A stretch of 64,000 bases of DNA, taken from contig JAHRBS010000004.1 of NCBI GenBank assembly GCA_024305745.1, forward strand, positions 1,984,001 to 2,048,000. Direction: 5' to 3'. Numbering within the stretch: position 1 is the stretch's first letter; every line of letters begins with the position of its first letter. Positions 1-11,716 of the stretch are shown here, piece after piece. Made by a program: the position numbers and the translations under genes. The notes below the pieces were generated by a model. The model made no database searches, was not told where the DNA came from, and saw nothing but the letters and a program-made list of their open reading frames with translations. The stretch comes from Polyporus tsugae (Eukaryota > Basidiomycota > Agaricomycetes > Polyporales > Polyporaceae).

Positions 1-2490
1 CAACTATGACCCCGCCAACATGCCATGGAAGTCTCTCGAGGTCTCCCCAGCCGACCTCGGCGTCATCCGTTTGGCTGGAAAAGATGTCGACCTTTACAGA
101 TTATGGGGGCTGGTCACACAAAACGGAGGCGGTCAATTAGTGCGTTTTATCGTCTTTATGTCCCCCAATCCCAGTTGTTCAGTACCAAGCGCGTATGACA
201 GGTCACTCAAAAGGGCCTTTGGCCAGGCGTCCGTCAAGCCCTGGGACTAGCCGAGACCATTTCCTCCCCCAACAACATCGCGGAACCTCAGCCTCTGGTC
301 GCTATCCTCGAGCGATATTACACCGCGCTCCTCGGTCCATTTGAGGAAGCATACCGCAAGAACATGATGGAGCAACAGCAGCGCGCCCGCCAGCAGGGTA
401 ACATGAACCAGCGCCCCGGCATGGTTGCAATACCAGGGCAGAACATGTCCCTCCCTGGCGGCAACCCCGCTGCAGTGGGCATGATCCCTCCATCCAATCC
501 TCCCATGGATAGCCCCCTATCTGGTCAACTCCAAGCCCCCCAGATGCCCTTTCAACCACCTAATATGATGGGCACAGGAGGGGGGATGCCCGCAAATGGC
601 GCCAACCACCCAGCAATGAACGGCATACCTATGGCTAAGCTGGCGTCTGGAGGATATCCGGCGATACCGGGCGGCGCCCCGAATGGAACTGCTGACCTTG
701 AGCACGACATGGAGAATCGGAAGAGGAAGATGCAGGAGGCCGTTGAGTCGGATGCGAAGCGCGTCAGACAGAAGACCGGTATGTTCATGGGAATGGCATC
801 GAGGACGTATCACTGATAAATATGCAGGAGGCTCAGATGTATCGGACACTCGCGGTGTAAGTCATGTTTTTCGCGTTCATGCTCGGTCCCGGCTGATTGA
901 GATGCCACTCAGTCGGTCGCTCCCGGTCAACCACCTGAAACCGTGGTAACTCGCACCATTCTTCAGCCCTCACGACGCAAGATCGCCTATGTGCCACTCG
1001 CCCCCGAACTTGAAACCACTGGCGGTCGGAATCTTGACTTCATCCAGAGCGAATGGCATCGACTTGCATCCCGTCCACTTCGACACAGTGACGAATGGGG
1101 ACATGTTGATATTGACGCCCTTACCCTATCCTTGCGTTCGCGTATATCTACCGAGCTCTCATATTCCTTGACGACATTCGCTCTCCTCACACTCGCGCGC
1201 AATCAACATTCTCAGCAACATGGTCAACGCGAGCGAGAGGGCGGGTTCCCTATCATGCAAGCTCCGGATCTGTTGGACGAGGCCGTAGACTTGATAGAGG
1301 ACCTAGGGTTCGGCGGTGCAGAGGACGATGAAGATCTCGAGGACGGCGCGCCACTGGTCACACACAAGGAGTTGGTAAACACGCTGTTAGAAGACGGCAC
1401 CAAGCCGTTTGCTGCGCTTCAGCCTGGACCCGGGGTGAAGGACCCCAACCCTGGGTCACGTCAACGTCAGGCGGACATTATCCTCACCGCCGTCAGTATC
1501 ATTCGCAACCTTTCTCAGGGAGACGAACACAGCGGACAATACCTCGCAAAGCATGAGAAACTGTTGCACGTGTTGGTCCGACTATGCAGTCTCGCTCCGC
1601 GCAGCAAATCATCTTCTCCTGTCCCGCTTTCGCCTACCCTGTCTCTTTCCGATCTCCTCGTCGTACGGAAAGACCTCGTCCACATGATCGTCAACTTTGG
1701 CGCATTCATCAGCCTGCTGCCGACTCCTGTTCCTTCGAAGCAAATGCAGCGCACTATTAGGCGCGCATACGAGGTCATTGCATCGTTCTTCGTCGACCCT
1801 TCAGAGACCGTTTCGCCCTTCCAGTATATCCTTCAAACAGGCATCCAACTATCACAGCCTCAACCCAAACCCCCGGCGCCACCCTCCCTGGCGAACCAGG
1901 CCCTCGAGGCCTTTGCACGCTTCACTCTTCCGGACGACAATCGCCGCGCCGTGGCGATGTGCGTACCGACTCCATGGCTCTGGACAACGTTTGAGGCCCT
2001 CGTGCACCGTCTTCCCGTCACCGACCACGACTTTCACGCGATCATGCGCGAGCCGTGGATCGGGTACGTCGAGCGCCTCGTCCTCTGCCTGTACGCGATC
2101 GCGTTCCTCGCGCCGCCGGAACTCAAGGAGCGCGCGAAGCGGAGCAACTCGCTCGGCTTCTCCAAGATCGTCCTCCGTCTCCTCAAGAAGTTCGTCCTCC
2201 AGACGCCGCCCGAGTCGCGCAACACGTTCACGTGGCTCGTCGGGCGCGCGATCGAGCTCCTCAAGCTCGTCGACGACGCCGGGGACTCGTTCGACCCCGG
2301 CAACTCGACGATGCCGCTCCTCTCGTTCGGGATGGGCTACGGGGAGCATGGGGACAACAGGGTCGAGCGTGGGCTGGGCATGCTGTGCGCGTATCAGGAA
2401 GATGTCACGCTCGGGCTGATGATGCACTCGGAGTTCTTGGACCCCGCGCTGTTCTCGGAGCTGGAGAGCCTCGTGCGTGTCGGCCGGTGA
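1..2490 (+). CDS. SWI1: SWI1-like ARID-domain subunit of SWI/SNF chromatin remodeller (5' partial)
   Basis: The reading frame is open at base 2, so the N-terminus lies outside the window. The first residues form the second half of an ARID DNA-binding domain (GKDVDLYRLWGLVTQNGGG, then after an intron KGLWPGVRQALGL). A long Met/Pro/Gln-rich linker and a short basic stretch (RKRKMQEAVESDAKRVR) follow. The last exon, from 913, encodes about 525 residues of largely helical sequence matching the C-terminal part of fungal SWI1/BAF250-type subunits. Predicted introns are 140-201, about 779-827 and 857-912; the last two have competing donors (763 and 855). The protein would act in the nucleus as the DNA-binding subunit of SWI/SNF. 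The ARID call is firm. Assignment to SWI1 rather than another ARID protein rests on the long C-terminal region and is a little weaker. Confidence 0.8.
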
Positions 2491-2818
2491 ACGTTAAACG
2501 CTGGCTGCTTTGAGAGAGAGATTGCGCCTGATTGCGCTGGACTGTATTTGACTATTGCTGTTATTTTTGCTACCGTTAGCTTCGTTGATTGTTATACCAG
2601 TATTGTATCTCTATTGTATACTCGCTCGCTCTCGTCCGATCCTACCGCGCTTCATGAACGACATAAAGTTCAGTTCAGTCGATGCATTCTACTTTTCAGC
2701 ATGAAGTGGATAGGATAAGCTTCCTTGAAGGCATGCGTAAAATAGGGTATGTACATATGCAATAAAGATACGTAGGGGATGTGGCGTTATCGCCTCCGAG
2801 TCAGATTGGTGCTGAACG
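2491..2818. other. Convergent 3' intergenic region
   Basis: This AT-richer stretch lies between the stop codons of the SWI1-like gene (+) and the WD40 gene (-). It should hold both 3' UTRs. No further coding sequence or RNA gene was seen. Confidence 0.6.
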
Positions 2819-5566
2819 TCAGCGGGTGCGGGACTTCGATGAGAAGTCATACAGTGTGACCTTGCCTGACCGTTCCCCCCTGCGGAAGCACGAAAGTCAG
2901 CACAAACACCCATCGACATTGATGAGTCTACATACACGATGATGGGTACTTCGTCCTTGTATATATCGCCTAATGAGAAGGCCGCCACGTCGTAATCGCC
3001 TCGTGCAAGTATCTTGCCATTGATGGGATCACTGGACGCGAGCTTGGTGTCCCAAAGACGTATGCATCCTGCGCGCGGAGCTCGTGAGCCGACGGAAAAC
3101 AGGCCGTTTCTTGGATTGATCGTACCGTCCACTCCCCCTGAGACTAGCCCAAAGCCGAACGGGTAACCATCGACCCATTGCGTCTTAACGACGCCGTAAG
3201 TATCCGGCCCACCACCCTCGTGTGCGAAGCTATGGAGTTCCCCGCGTTGCAGCATGCGAGAGTCATAGACGTCCACCCAGTTGTCAGACCGTCCAACGGC
3301 AATGTAGATTCCGTCGGGGCTTAGCGAGAGGGAGTTGACCTCGGTGCAGGCGCGATCTGGCGAGCCGGCGAACGGCTTTAATTTTATTTGTTGCTTGCAA
3401 CTGCCACCGTCTCGCACATCGTACTGCCGGAGGGTGTATGCTGGTACACGTCCGGAGCCCTCCGTTGCAATGTAAAGTCTTTCCCCTGGAGGAGCAAAGT
3501 CAATGCTGGGGAGGTGCAATCGGAGTGGATGTGTGCGCACCGAGTGGGTCGAGGGCGAGTGTGCTGCACGCCCGCTCGTCCGCGTCGAACTCCATGACGG
3601 TCTTGTTCTTCGTAATGTCGTACGCCTTGTGATAGCCACTTTCCCCTTCGCGACAGGCCGATGAAGCGAAGAGAAGCTTGTCGGAAAGACCCGTACCCCA
3701 CACCATATCTGCAGTGACATGCCTCCGCTCGGCGGGGGCAACGGGGAAGCAACGAGGGAGTCCGTTACCCTCGGTCACCAGATATACTGAACTGATCTGC
3801 AAGATTAGAACGACCACGGGACGAAGCGAAAGGAACCTACCCGTCGTTACATTGAATGGCCAGCAGCGAACTCCCCGGCTTGTATTTTATACACTCGGGG
3901 TTGTCCCCGCACGACACTGCGATGGGGAATTGGTCCTTGCACGTCGAACATCATCAAAAGAAACTCGAACCTTCCGTTGTAACCTTCCAGGGGTGGGGAT
4001 CGTCATCGCCCATTGGGTCCCAGTCCCAAACCAGAACGTGTTGATCTCGACCTGCTGAAGCAAATCTTGCTGGACTGGCGATGGACACCATATCACTCGA
4101 CCTGCATCTCGAAAGTATCGATATGGGACTTACTTTGTGGGATCAAGAGCCAAGTCATTGACGGTGAAGTGGTGTCTCGGTGCTTCACATCTTACATGTC
4201 AGACAAAGACATCAGCAAAGCATAAAGATTCCCACTTAAATCACCCCCGCAACCGTGGTCGTCCAATACGTGTCCTGATATTAAGTCACTGATGGAACTC
4301 GACGGACAACGAACCGGACATGCTAACCGTGTGATTGGAATGACGCAAACAATGACCCTTCCTTGTTGTATGGCCCTGGTGTATCTGCAAATGTTGATTA
4401 GTACAAGATAACCAGAGGCTTCTCGATATCTTCACCGTCTAAATCGCCGTCGAGAACGGCACTTGCTACCGCAATTATATCACTGGTCTGCACGATGGTG
4501 TTGGTATCTAGGAGGCACAAAACGTCAATCTCGCGATGATGTACATAGAAAGACACGTCATCCTACCTCCCGGTGCCTGGTGAATTGTTGCCCGGGCGAC
4601 CAGACGGCCAGGCGATGGACGTCCTGGCGTCAAGCGGGCATGGGTTAAACTAGCCGTATTCCTTGACGTACACGTTTGTGGTGAGTTGGACACCTTGCTT
4701 TGAGAGGGAGGCATCTGAAGAAAGGAGAACACATCAATGGTCATACCCAACAATGGTAACGCGAGGAACTACTTCACTCCTTCGAATAAGTAAAGGGGCC
4801 TATGCCCCCTATTCCGCGGTGGCCTCCAGTCGAAGTGGTCCTTCGGAAGTTGTGATATCCGACGGTACACACGTTCTGATATCATTTGGTCAGTGGCCTT
4901 CGCTGCGAGACTAGCAGCGAGCTCATTCTGAACATGCTCTCTGTCGTCCACGTCTAGGTGGAGCCTCCGCGGGTAGGAACAATTTGTCCACTAGACGCAA
5001 ATCCGTCAGTGACAATCGAAAGACCTAGTCGGTGAAGACATTACGTTTGGTTGATAGTTGAGGTTGAGAGCTGAGAGTGCAGCTACATAATCCTCTTCTT
5101 CTTCGCGTTCGATCTCCCGTTGAATCTCTGCTTGACTCTGTAAGAAGCATAAGCTGGCTTGCTGCGCATCAAATTTGGACTCCTTTTACCATCGGTGGAG
5201 GGCCTCGGTTCCGGCATCTGGACGTTTTATTCTTGACGCAAGAACGGGTGGACACTGACGACCCCGACTTTGAGCCAGGCTTCTTTTTCTACGAGGACCT
5301 TTAGCTAGCTGAATGCTAGCCGTTCGTATTTGACTGACCTTAAGTAGTGGCTCTTCGTCATCGCTATCCAGTATCAAAATGACCTCGCGCTTGGCTGGGA
5401 CCGACGAGGCGTTAAAACCGGTGTATACAAGACCGTCGGCTTCAAGGGTGTCCAAATGTGATTTGCTCATGTCTATGTTTCGTTTAAAACCAGTGAATGA
5501 TATCTCACTTCCGTGTGAGGAGTGCGACTCGCAGTCCTCCCCAGTGAGGTCGATGACGCCTGACAT
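2819..5566 (-). CDS. WD40 beta-propeller protein with SUMO-interaction-like N-terminus
   Basis: The gene is split into about a dozen exons. The start at 5566 opens with VIDLTGED, and VILILDSDDEEP lies about 60 residues later; both are hydrophobic-acidic stretches like SUMO-interaction motifs. An acidic helical region follows (exon near 5040-5150). WD-type segments come next, for example FASAGRDQHVLVWDWDP (near 4060), CIRLWDTKLASSDP (near 3040) and the last strand KVTLYDFSSKSRTR before the stop at 2819. Joining the exons needs introns such as 3506-3569 (GTGCAG donor), a 58-base intron near 3066-3123 and one near 2855-2905; across each the propeller frame continues. The middle exons (4100-4750) are less certain because several short introns are possible. 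No orthologous family was recognised. A nuclear scaffold role is an inference from the SUMO-binding motifs. Confidence 0.65.
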
Positions 5567-5871
5567 AGTTGAGCGACGAGCGTTACGAGAGAGGAGGTAG
5601 CTCTTTGTTAGCCGGACCCAGAGAGGAGAGGCTTGAAGCTGAAGCTTGGAGGCAGACGGAGGGGGAAGGGAGAGTGGTGGTGGCCCTGTGCAGGGACGCG
5701 TATCAGCATACAGTAAAGTACTTGGGCTAAGCCGGGCTAGCGCTACGAACGCGTCAGGGCCCGATCGTCACGTGCCACACACGCTCGACTGACTAGTACT
5801 CCCGCTCCCCCACTGCAGGCACGCCTCCGCTCTCCTCTGTTCCGCCGGCCTCAGTGACCAGTCCCCTCAGT
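5567..5871. promoter_or_regulatory. Divergent promoter between WD40 gene and D-2-hydroxyacid dehydrogenase
   Basis: These 305 bases separate two head-to-head start codons. Two ACGCGT boxes (5696-5701 and 5749-5754) and one CACGTG E-box (5769-5774) fall within 80 bases on the dehydrogenase side. ACGCGT is the MCB element bound by fungal MBF, and CACGTG binds bHLH factors. Whether either is used here is inference. Confidence 0.4.
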
Positions 5872-7708
5872 ATGTCCCTCGCTCGCCACCTTGCGCGGAG
5901 GGCCTTCCTGCGCCCTCCTCGCAGATGGGCACATTCTCCCGCAACTCTCACCGGCCTGAACTCGGTCACTGAGGACGACCTCGCGCACTTCGCTAGATTT
6001 CTCCCCCCTAGTTCCATTCTCTCCACTCTATCTCCCAGCGCGACCCCATCGTCCGAACTCGAGCCATTCAACAATGACTGGATGAACAAGTACCATGGCG
6101 AGTCTACAACTGTTCTCAAGCCTCGCACGGCAGAGGAGGTCAGCAAGATCGTCAAGTGGTGTAACGAGCGGCGCATTGGCATTGTGCCCCAGGGGGGAAA
6201 CACCGGTCTCGTTGGAGGAAGTGTCCCAATAAAGGACGAACTCATATTGAGCCTGTCCAACATGTCCAAGATTCGCTCCTTCGATGACGTCTCTGGTGTG
6301 TCCTCTCGGTCCGTCAAGTGACCAATCGCTTAAATGCCATTGAACAGGCATCCTTGTGGCGGACGCAGGTTGCATCCTTCAATCTCTGACGGACTACCTG
6401 GCTCCTCACAACCATATTGTCCCCCTCGATCTGGGAGCCAAGGGCAGGTACGCGAGTTCGATGCCATTCCGACTGTTCATGAATGCATTCTCCCAGCTGT
6501 CAAATTGGTGGGAATGTCTCCACCAACGCCGGAGGACTCCGTCTTCTCCGATACGGTTCCCTCCATGGCTCGGTTCTCGGCCTCGAGGTAGTATTGCCCG
6601 ATGGCACTATCCTTGACCAACTGACCACCCTCCGGAAAGACAATACTGGTAAGCGACAGCCCCTTGACATTCTTCCAGTCCTAACACTCCGTAGGTTATG
6701 ACCTGAAGCAGCTATTCATCGGTGCTGAGGGCACTCTCGGTATTGTTACCGGTGTCTCCATCCTCGCCGCTCCTGCTCCTCAAGCGTCGAACAATGTAAT
6801 GCTCGCCCTGCCAAAGTTCGAAAACGTTTTGCCCCTTTACAGGGAAACGAAGCGTCAATTGTCCGAAATCCTTTCCGCCTTCGAATTCATGGATAGGACT
6901 GTCTACGACCTCGCGGTCAAACACGGCCAAGGTCGGGCACTTAATCCCGAGGACGTTGAAGGCGCGAACTGCTTCGTTCTCGTCGAAACGAGCGGTGGTA
7001 AACGGGAACACGATGAGGAGGTATGTGTTACTGTGGACAGCGTTCCGTGCTGATGCCGTCTTCACGTTCTCAGAAACTCAACTCCTTGCTCGAATCCTTA
7101 ATGGAAGCGGACGAGCCATTGATTAACACTGGCGTGATCGCGACGTCACCTGCGCATTTCTCTTCTCTCTGGGCAATTAGAGAAGGTCTCACGGAAGCGG
7201 TGTCAAAAGAGGGCAAGGCATACAAGTACGACATTTCCGTCCCTCTGCATAAGTTCCAAGAGGTAGTCGACAAGACCAAGGACCATCTGGGACAGAAAGG
7301 TCTCTTGCGTGAAGATGCCGTCAAGTACGTAGTTGGCTACGGCCATGTGGGAGATGGTCAGTGGTCCGAGTGACACTGTATTTGCATTACTGCTCACCGT
7401 TTTGCAGGCAACTTGCACCTGAATATCGTGGCCACTGCGTATACGCCAGAGATTGAGGCTGCTCTCGAGCCGTTCGTCTACGAGTTGGTTGGTGCGTATT
7501 TACATTGTTTTGCCCGACATGCTCGATGCTCATATTCTCCCATCCAGCATCATACAAGGGCTCAATCTCGGCGGAACACGGTATCGGCGCCATGAAAACA
7601 CATGCTCTCAAGTATTCCAAGAACGAGACTAGTATCGAGTGGATGAGAAGGGTCAAGACATTGTTTGATCCCAGCGGTATCATGAACCCCGGGAAAGTCC
7701 TCCCATGA
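5872..7708 (+). CDS. DLD2: Mitochondrial D-2-hydroxyglutarate / D-lactate dehydrogenase (FAD)
   Basis: The enzyme oxidises D-2-hydroxyglutarate or D-lactate to the 2-oxo acid using FAD. The model has seven exons (introns 6296-6347, 6448-6496, 6649-6694, 7021-7073, 7357-7407, 7492-7547) and gives 509 residues, normal for the family. The ATG at 5872 opens a basic, hydroxylated mitochondrial presequence ([19 protein letters not shown]). The FAD-binding [11 protein letters not shown] loop is near residues 106-116, and [14 protein letters not shown] marks the end of the FAD domain. The C-terminal oxidase domain carries GHVGDGNLH and, near residue 466, EHGIG, the family's metal and active-site histidine motifs. 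Substrate choice between the DLD2/D2HGDH type and the cytochrome-linked D-lactate type cannot be settled by eye. The spacing of motifs favours D2HGDH. Confidence 0.88.
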
Positions 7709-7871
7709 CCCCTACTCGCTCTTGCAATGTTTAGTTAGTACGCTTGTATCCATGCCTCCCTTTTTCCCAGATTCTTACAATACGGATGGAGTCAGCTAAA
7801 GTTCGAACAAGAACCCCGTCTGTTGAAACGTTTATTTGAGCGCCTATAGAGGGCGCTTCTGGGGTTTAAAA

Positions 7872-7910
7872 ACCCTAACCCCGCCGTTTACATAACCAAA
7901 CTCTAACCCC
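7872..7910. promoter_or_regulatory. Telomere-repeat-like motifs upstream of the RAP1 homolog
   Basis: ACCCTAACCCC is at 7872-7882 and CTAACCCC at 7903-7910, about 140 and 105 bases before the RAP1-like start codon. The first sits in an inverted arrangement with GGGGTTT at 7861-7867. CCCTAA is the complement of the TTAGGG telomere repeat used by many basidiomycetes. It may be a binding site for the telomere protein encoded just downstream, or a telo-box-type promoter element. Confidence 0.4.
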
Positions 7911-8012
7911 TGGACAAGGTTACCTCCCACCCACCCCTTCGAGCACCCTGGCGAGCGAAGAGATGGTACTTGTTCTTGCTCAACTCTGCCGCGCGACAGT
8001 TGAGGCTGACGT

Positions 8013-9951
8013 ATGCAAACGGCCCAGCCGATCTTTCAAGATGTCCACGGGATGGCGGTTAAGTTTTTCGTCCAAAAGGACATCGCGCAGGAGATCCAAG
8101 CGGAGGTGTGCGAGACCATAGCTGTGCGTGCACCTACTTTCCATTCCACTCTTCCACTTTCTCGCTCACAAGCTCGTAAACTCGTCTTGTGGCTCGCGCT
8201 GGCATCCCGACCACAGACGCTGGGCGGGCGCGTCGAACCGAAAGTGCCGCGCGCAGGGTTCGTCCTCGTGCAGCCTGGAACGGCCGAGGAGGAGCGCCTT
8301 CGCCTGTGCTGGTCCACGTCGGACCGCCCCGAACGCTACTTCGTGCCCTACACCTACGTCGAGGCGTGCAAGATCGCGGGGATGCTCCTCAAGCAGATAT
8401 TTGTCCAGGACGGCCAGGCGGTCCGCATGCATATCGACTCGAGCATCGCGAACGTCAACGTCCGCGCTGCACTCGCCACGCGCATCATGGTGAGTCCTCG
8501 TCTCTTCTCACTTCTCGTGCGGTTGTGGTCGCGTTTGCGCAGTGGCTAGGATGGGAAGATTAGGGAAGGGTGCGGGAGGGGTGGAGGGGTTTGGTGGAGC
8601 TCCTGGGTAGAACTGGGCTGAACACGTGCATTGCAGCATTCTGGAGGGGATCCCACGGCTAGCGCTCAGTCCGCGCGCGTCATACTGGCAGACCCAAACA
8701 CGGAGATCTTCCAGCACCTCGTCAAGACATACCAGGGCGAACCGGACAAATATGTGGAGTCGTATCTTTGGGTCAAGAGGTGCATCGACAAGGGACAGGT
8801 GATCTACACGCCTGTGGTATACAAGAACCCAGGAGGACGCAGACCAGGAGAGGAGTGCGTTTCAGCCCCCTTTTCCCTGAGGCTTGGACGCTTATATGTT
8901 GGCAGGCGCACGCAGTTCACCGAACAAGATGAGGAGCATCTGTGCAACTGGGTTGCTGCCAAGATCCCGTACAAGGAAACAGGGGGTAGGACAGGTAACC
9001 GGTTGTACCAACAACTCTGCGAGATGGTGAGACGCCTTGCACTACCGGCTGTCGCGACATCCCTTTTATCATCCTACACTAGGCCTCAGACCCGGAGTAC
9101 GGGTGGGTGACGCGCCACACCTGGCAATCCTGGCGCGAACGCTACAAGAAGAATGCAACACGTCTCGATGTGAAGATCGCGGAAATTGTCGACCAGAAGA
9201 AACCCGCGCTCGGTGAGAAGGGTCAGTACGGATACGTCCGCAAGCCAGAAGAAAAACCTAAGCGGGCTAGGAAGAAGCGCAACGGCAATGACGCAGATTT
9301 AGATTCGCCTATAGCGAGCTCCTCGATGCACGCGTTGGACACATACTCCGTCCCCATGCCAGTTCCCTTACCCGCTCTTACCGGAGTCATTGGCTCGGTC
9401 GGCGGGCCGAACGACGCGTTTAGTGCTGTGGTGTACCCTGCGCCCGCGTCAATGTTTCAGCAGATGTCTGTCCCCGCGACTGGGCACATGGACGCCGCAA
9501 CAGCACGGTCGCAAGCGCGGGAAGAGGAAATGGAAGATGACGACGAGTGGCAGATACGTGAAGGCAGCGCGCCGCCCCCGGTTTGGGCGAAGCGGAAGTT
9601 CGATGAGGAAGAGGGGTCAAACAAGCGTGCAAGGTCCAGGTTCGTCGTTCCTTCTCATAACCACCTTCCAAATCATTCATTGCTGGATGCACCGTTAGTC
9701 CTCCAGAAGCAGTCGCAGTATCTGCGGCGCTCCATCCTATAGATCAAGCCGTGCAAGATATTGCTCGGGAGTTCAGGTTTACAACCGAGGAAGTGCAAGA
9801 ATACTACGATAAGTGCGGGGATCCCGAACGCACTAGGAATAGGTTCAAGAAGATGCGAGATACGCTGAATGCATTGGAGGATGACACCGATGAACCAATC
9901 GCGTCGGCACCAGCACTGCCAGTACCAGCACCTATCCCACCAGTTTCGTAG
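8013..9951 (+). CDS. RAP1: RAP1-type telomere-binding protein (BRCT + Rap1 Myb)
   Basis: Six exons (introns 8124-8216, 8490-8636, 8855-8905, 9027-9082, 9640-9698) give 510 residues. The N-terminus is a BRCT domain: PIFQDVHGMAVKFFVQ, then GGRVEPKVPRAGFVLV, ending at a helix with YVESYLWVKRCI. Residues about 202-265 form a Rap1-class Myb domain: RTQFTEQDEEHLCNWV, the GGRTGNRLYQQL turn and the recognition helix TRHTWQSWRERYKKN. An acidic linker with DDDEWQIREG and basic patches follows. The C-terminal helical segment (AVQDIAREFRFTTEEVQEYYDK) could be the protein-interaction (RCT-like) module. The family protects chromosome ends and silences nearby genes as part of shelterin-like complexes. The start at 8013 is the first ATG in frame with the BRCT. 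The order BRCT-Myb-C-terminal domain is the basis for the name. Confidence 0.8.
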
Positions 9952-10055
9952 TGACTGTCTTGCCTTGTTACACTCGCGCACGTTGTTTCATTGTTCTATC
10001 TGCCTGTATCACTAGTCGTCCACGAATGAGCTGAATATTCGACCTCCGGCGAGGG

Positions 10056-11549
10056 TCAGTCAAATTCTGTGAGGAGTTTGTATTCGGCAATCCTCGCTGG
10101 AGCGGAAGGACTGTCCGGCTTCCTTCTCCTAAGACGGATGATTAGCAAAGCACTGCATGGGCATTGCATACACGTACTTTTCGCCGGCGGCAGCGGATGG
10201 GAAAGACCCAAAGAGATCGGGATGTTTCGGAAGAGGGGATTCTCTGAAAAGAGCGGAATGAGTCTACGACACTAAACACAAATGCTGCGAATGCATACGT
10301 GAAGTACGGATGCGTCAATGCTTCCTCTGCCGATATCCTCATCTCTGGATCGTACGCGAGTAACTGAGAGAGTAGATCCAGTCCGGCGGCGGTGACATAC
10401 GGGAACTTCTGGCGCAACTGGGAGGGATGAGGGGAAGGCAGCGTGATGGTCTTCGCCAGGGGCATGGTATGATAGTCGGGCCATGACTGGCTGGTTGGTG
10501 GGCCGAGCAGCTTGAAAATCATGGAGATCATCTCTATTTCGCCCTTTGCCTGGAACAAGGGCTCGTTTAAGAGTAACTCGGCGAAGATACACCCGACCGA
10601 CCACATGTCGACAGCTGTAGAGTAAGTCGTTGCGCCCAGAAGGATCTCCGGGGCACTGGACACGATTGGGGGTGGATTGAAAGTGTGGACCTCGTAGTAT
10701 ACAGGTAGCATGTTACATACCGATACCACAGGGTCACCACGAGTTGGGTCAGCCCGCCTACGCCCACGGGGTCTCCGTATCGTCTCGCCAGCCCAAAGTC
10801 CGCAACTTTGATGGTGCCGCGATTGTTCATGAGGAGATTGCTAGTCTTTAAGTCTCGGTGGAGAATCCAACGTTCGTGACAATAGGCCATGGCCGCCAGG
10901 AGTTGGAGCATGAGCGTTTTGACCTCAGACTGCAGGAATGGCGACGGCATGACACTGAGCAGCGTTTTGAGATCGTGCTCTATGAAGTCCATGACGATGA
11001 ACACTCTGCCAAATATTAACACGGATGCATGAAGGGCGAGGCAAGACACACGTACTGTGTTAACGTGTCTCCAACAACCACCTCCCGGATGCCAACAACA
11101 TTCTCGTGCTTGCATACCATTAACGAATTGATCTCGCGCAGTGCTGTTATTGGGAAACCGTGTTTCTCCTCCTCGAGCTTGAGTTTCTTCAGCGCAACGA
11201 TTTCCCCAGTCTCCTTGTCCCTCGCCCTGAATACCACACCATACGAGCCTTCTTCGATCGAGTTCAGGCGTTCGTAGCAGTACACGGAGCGAGATGGCGT
11301 GAATGGCGGATGGTCCGTCCTTGGGGGAACATAACGACTGTAAGGCGGTCGTGGCCATCCCGCGAAACTTTGCGACTGTACTGGTGGGGTTGCCACACGG
11401 TCCGGGGTGAGGGTCTCGTTCGGTGCTGCGGCTTTGGGCTTTGTACGGCGCTTTGGAACGGGCTTGTCGACCTGATGGGTATTGTCCTCTTCTGTATCCC
11501 AACGAGACCGTTTGCGAGAAGGAGTTGAAGGGCCAGCAACGTCAGACAT
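10056..11549 (-). CDS. CDK11: Cyclin-dependent kinase of the CDK11 (PITSLRE) class
   Basis: Five exons (introns 11006-11055, 10656-10720, 10244-10298, 10129-10177) give 424 residues. A basic Ser/Pro-rich N-terminus of about 90 residues precedes the kinase domain. Visible motifs in order are the glycine loop [14 protein letters not shown], the cyclin-contact helix as PITALREI, the catalytic [18 protein letters not shown] and the activation segment ending VVTLWYRAPE. The class is named after PITSLRE, and here the serine is alanine. CDK11 kinases pair with cyclin L and act on pre-mRNA splicing and transcription. CDK10, its sister class, usually has PISSLRE, so CDK11 fits better. The last exon encodes a basic tail ([13 protein letters not shown]). 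The gene is head to head with the nucleoporin across 167 bases. Confidence 0.88.
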
Positions 11550-11716
11550 GACAGTGACAATAGGAGAGGCAGGAGTCAGGTCTGGAGCGCGCGTCGCGCG
11601 ACGACAGAAACAAAAGTCGCGCGCGCGTATTCGGACCTGTGATCGGTATGGGCTCGCTCTTGTTCAAGTCCTGCTCTCCTCCGCCACCACCTCCACCCTC
11701 CACCTCCGCCATCGCC
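11550..11716. promoter_or_regulatory. Compact divergent promoter, CDK11 / NUP155
   Basis: Only 167 bases separate the two start codons, so both core promoters must overlap or lie in the 5' UTRs. A pyrimidine-rich run (near 11670-11706) precedes the nucleoporin ATG. If the upstream in-frame ATG at 11648 is used instead, the gap shrinks to 98 bases. Confidence 0.45.

Noticed and set aside
1697..2513. Arg/Ser-rich frames overlapping the SWI1-like last exon
   Set aside because: These are frame-shifted readings of GC-rich codons. The SWI1 frame is continuous with helical, conserved-looking sequence.
3500..3600. Apparent frameshift in the WD40 gene
   Set aside because: A 64-base intron (3506-3569, GTGCAG...CCCAG) joins both frames in phase, so the gene need not be broken.
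7861..7910. True interstitial telomere array
   Set aside because: Only one full CCCTAA and one partial copy are present, too few for a relic of a chromosome end or a repair scar.
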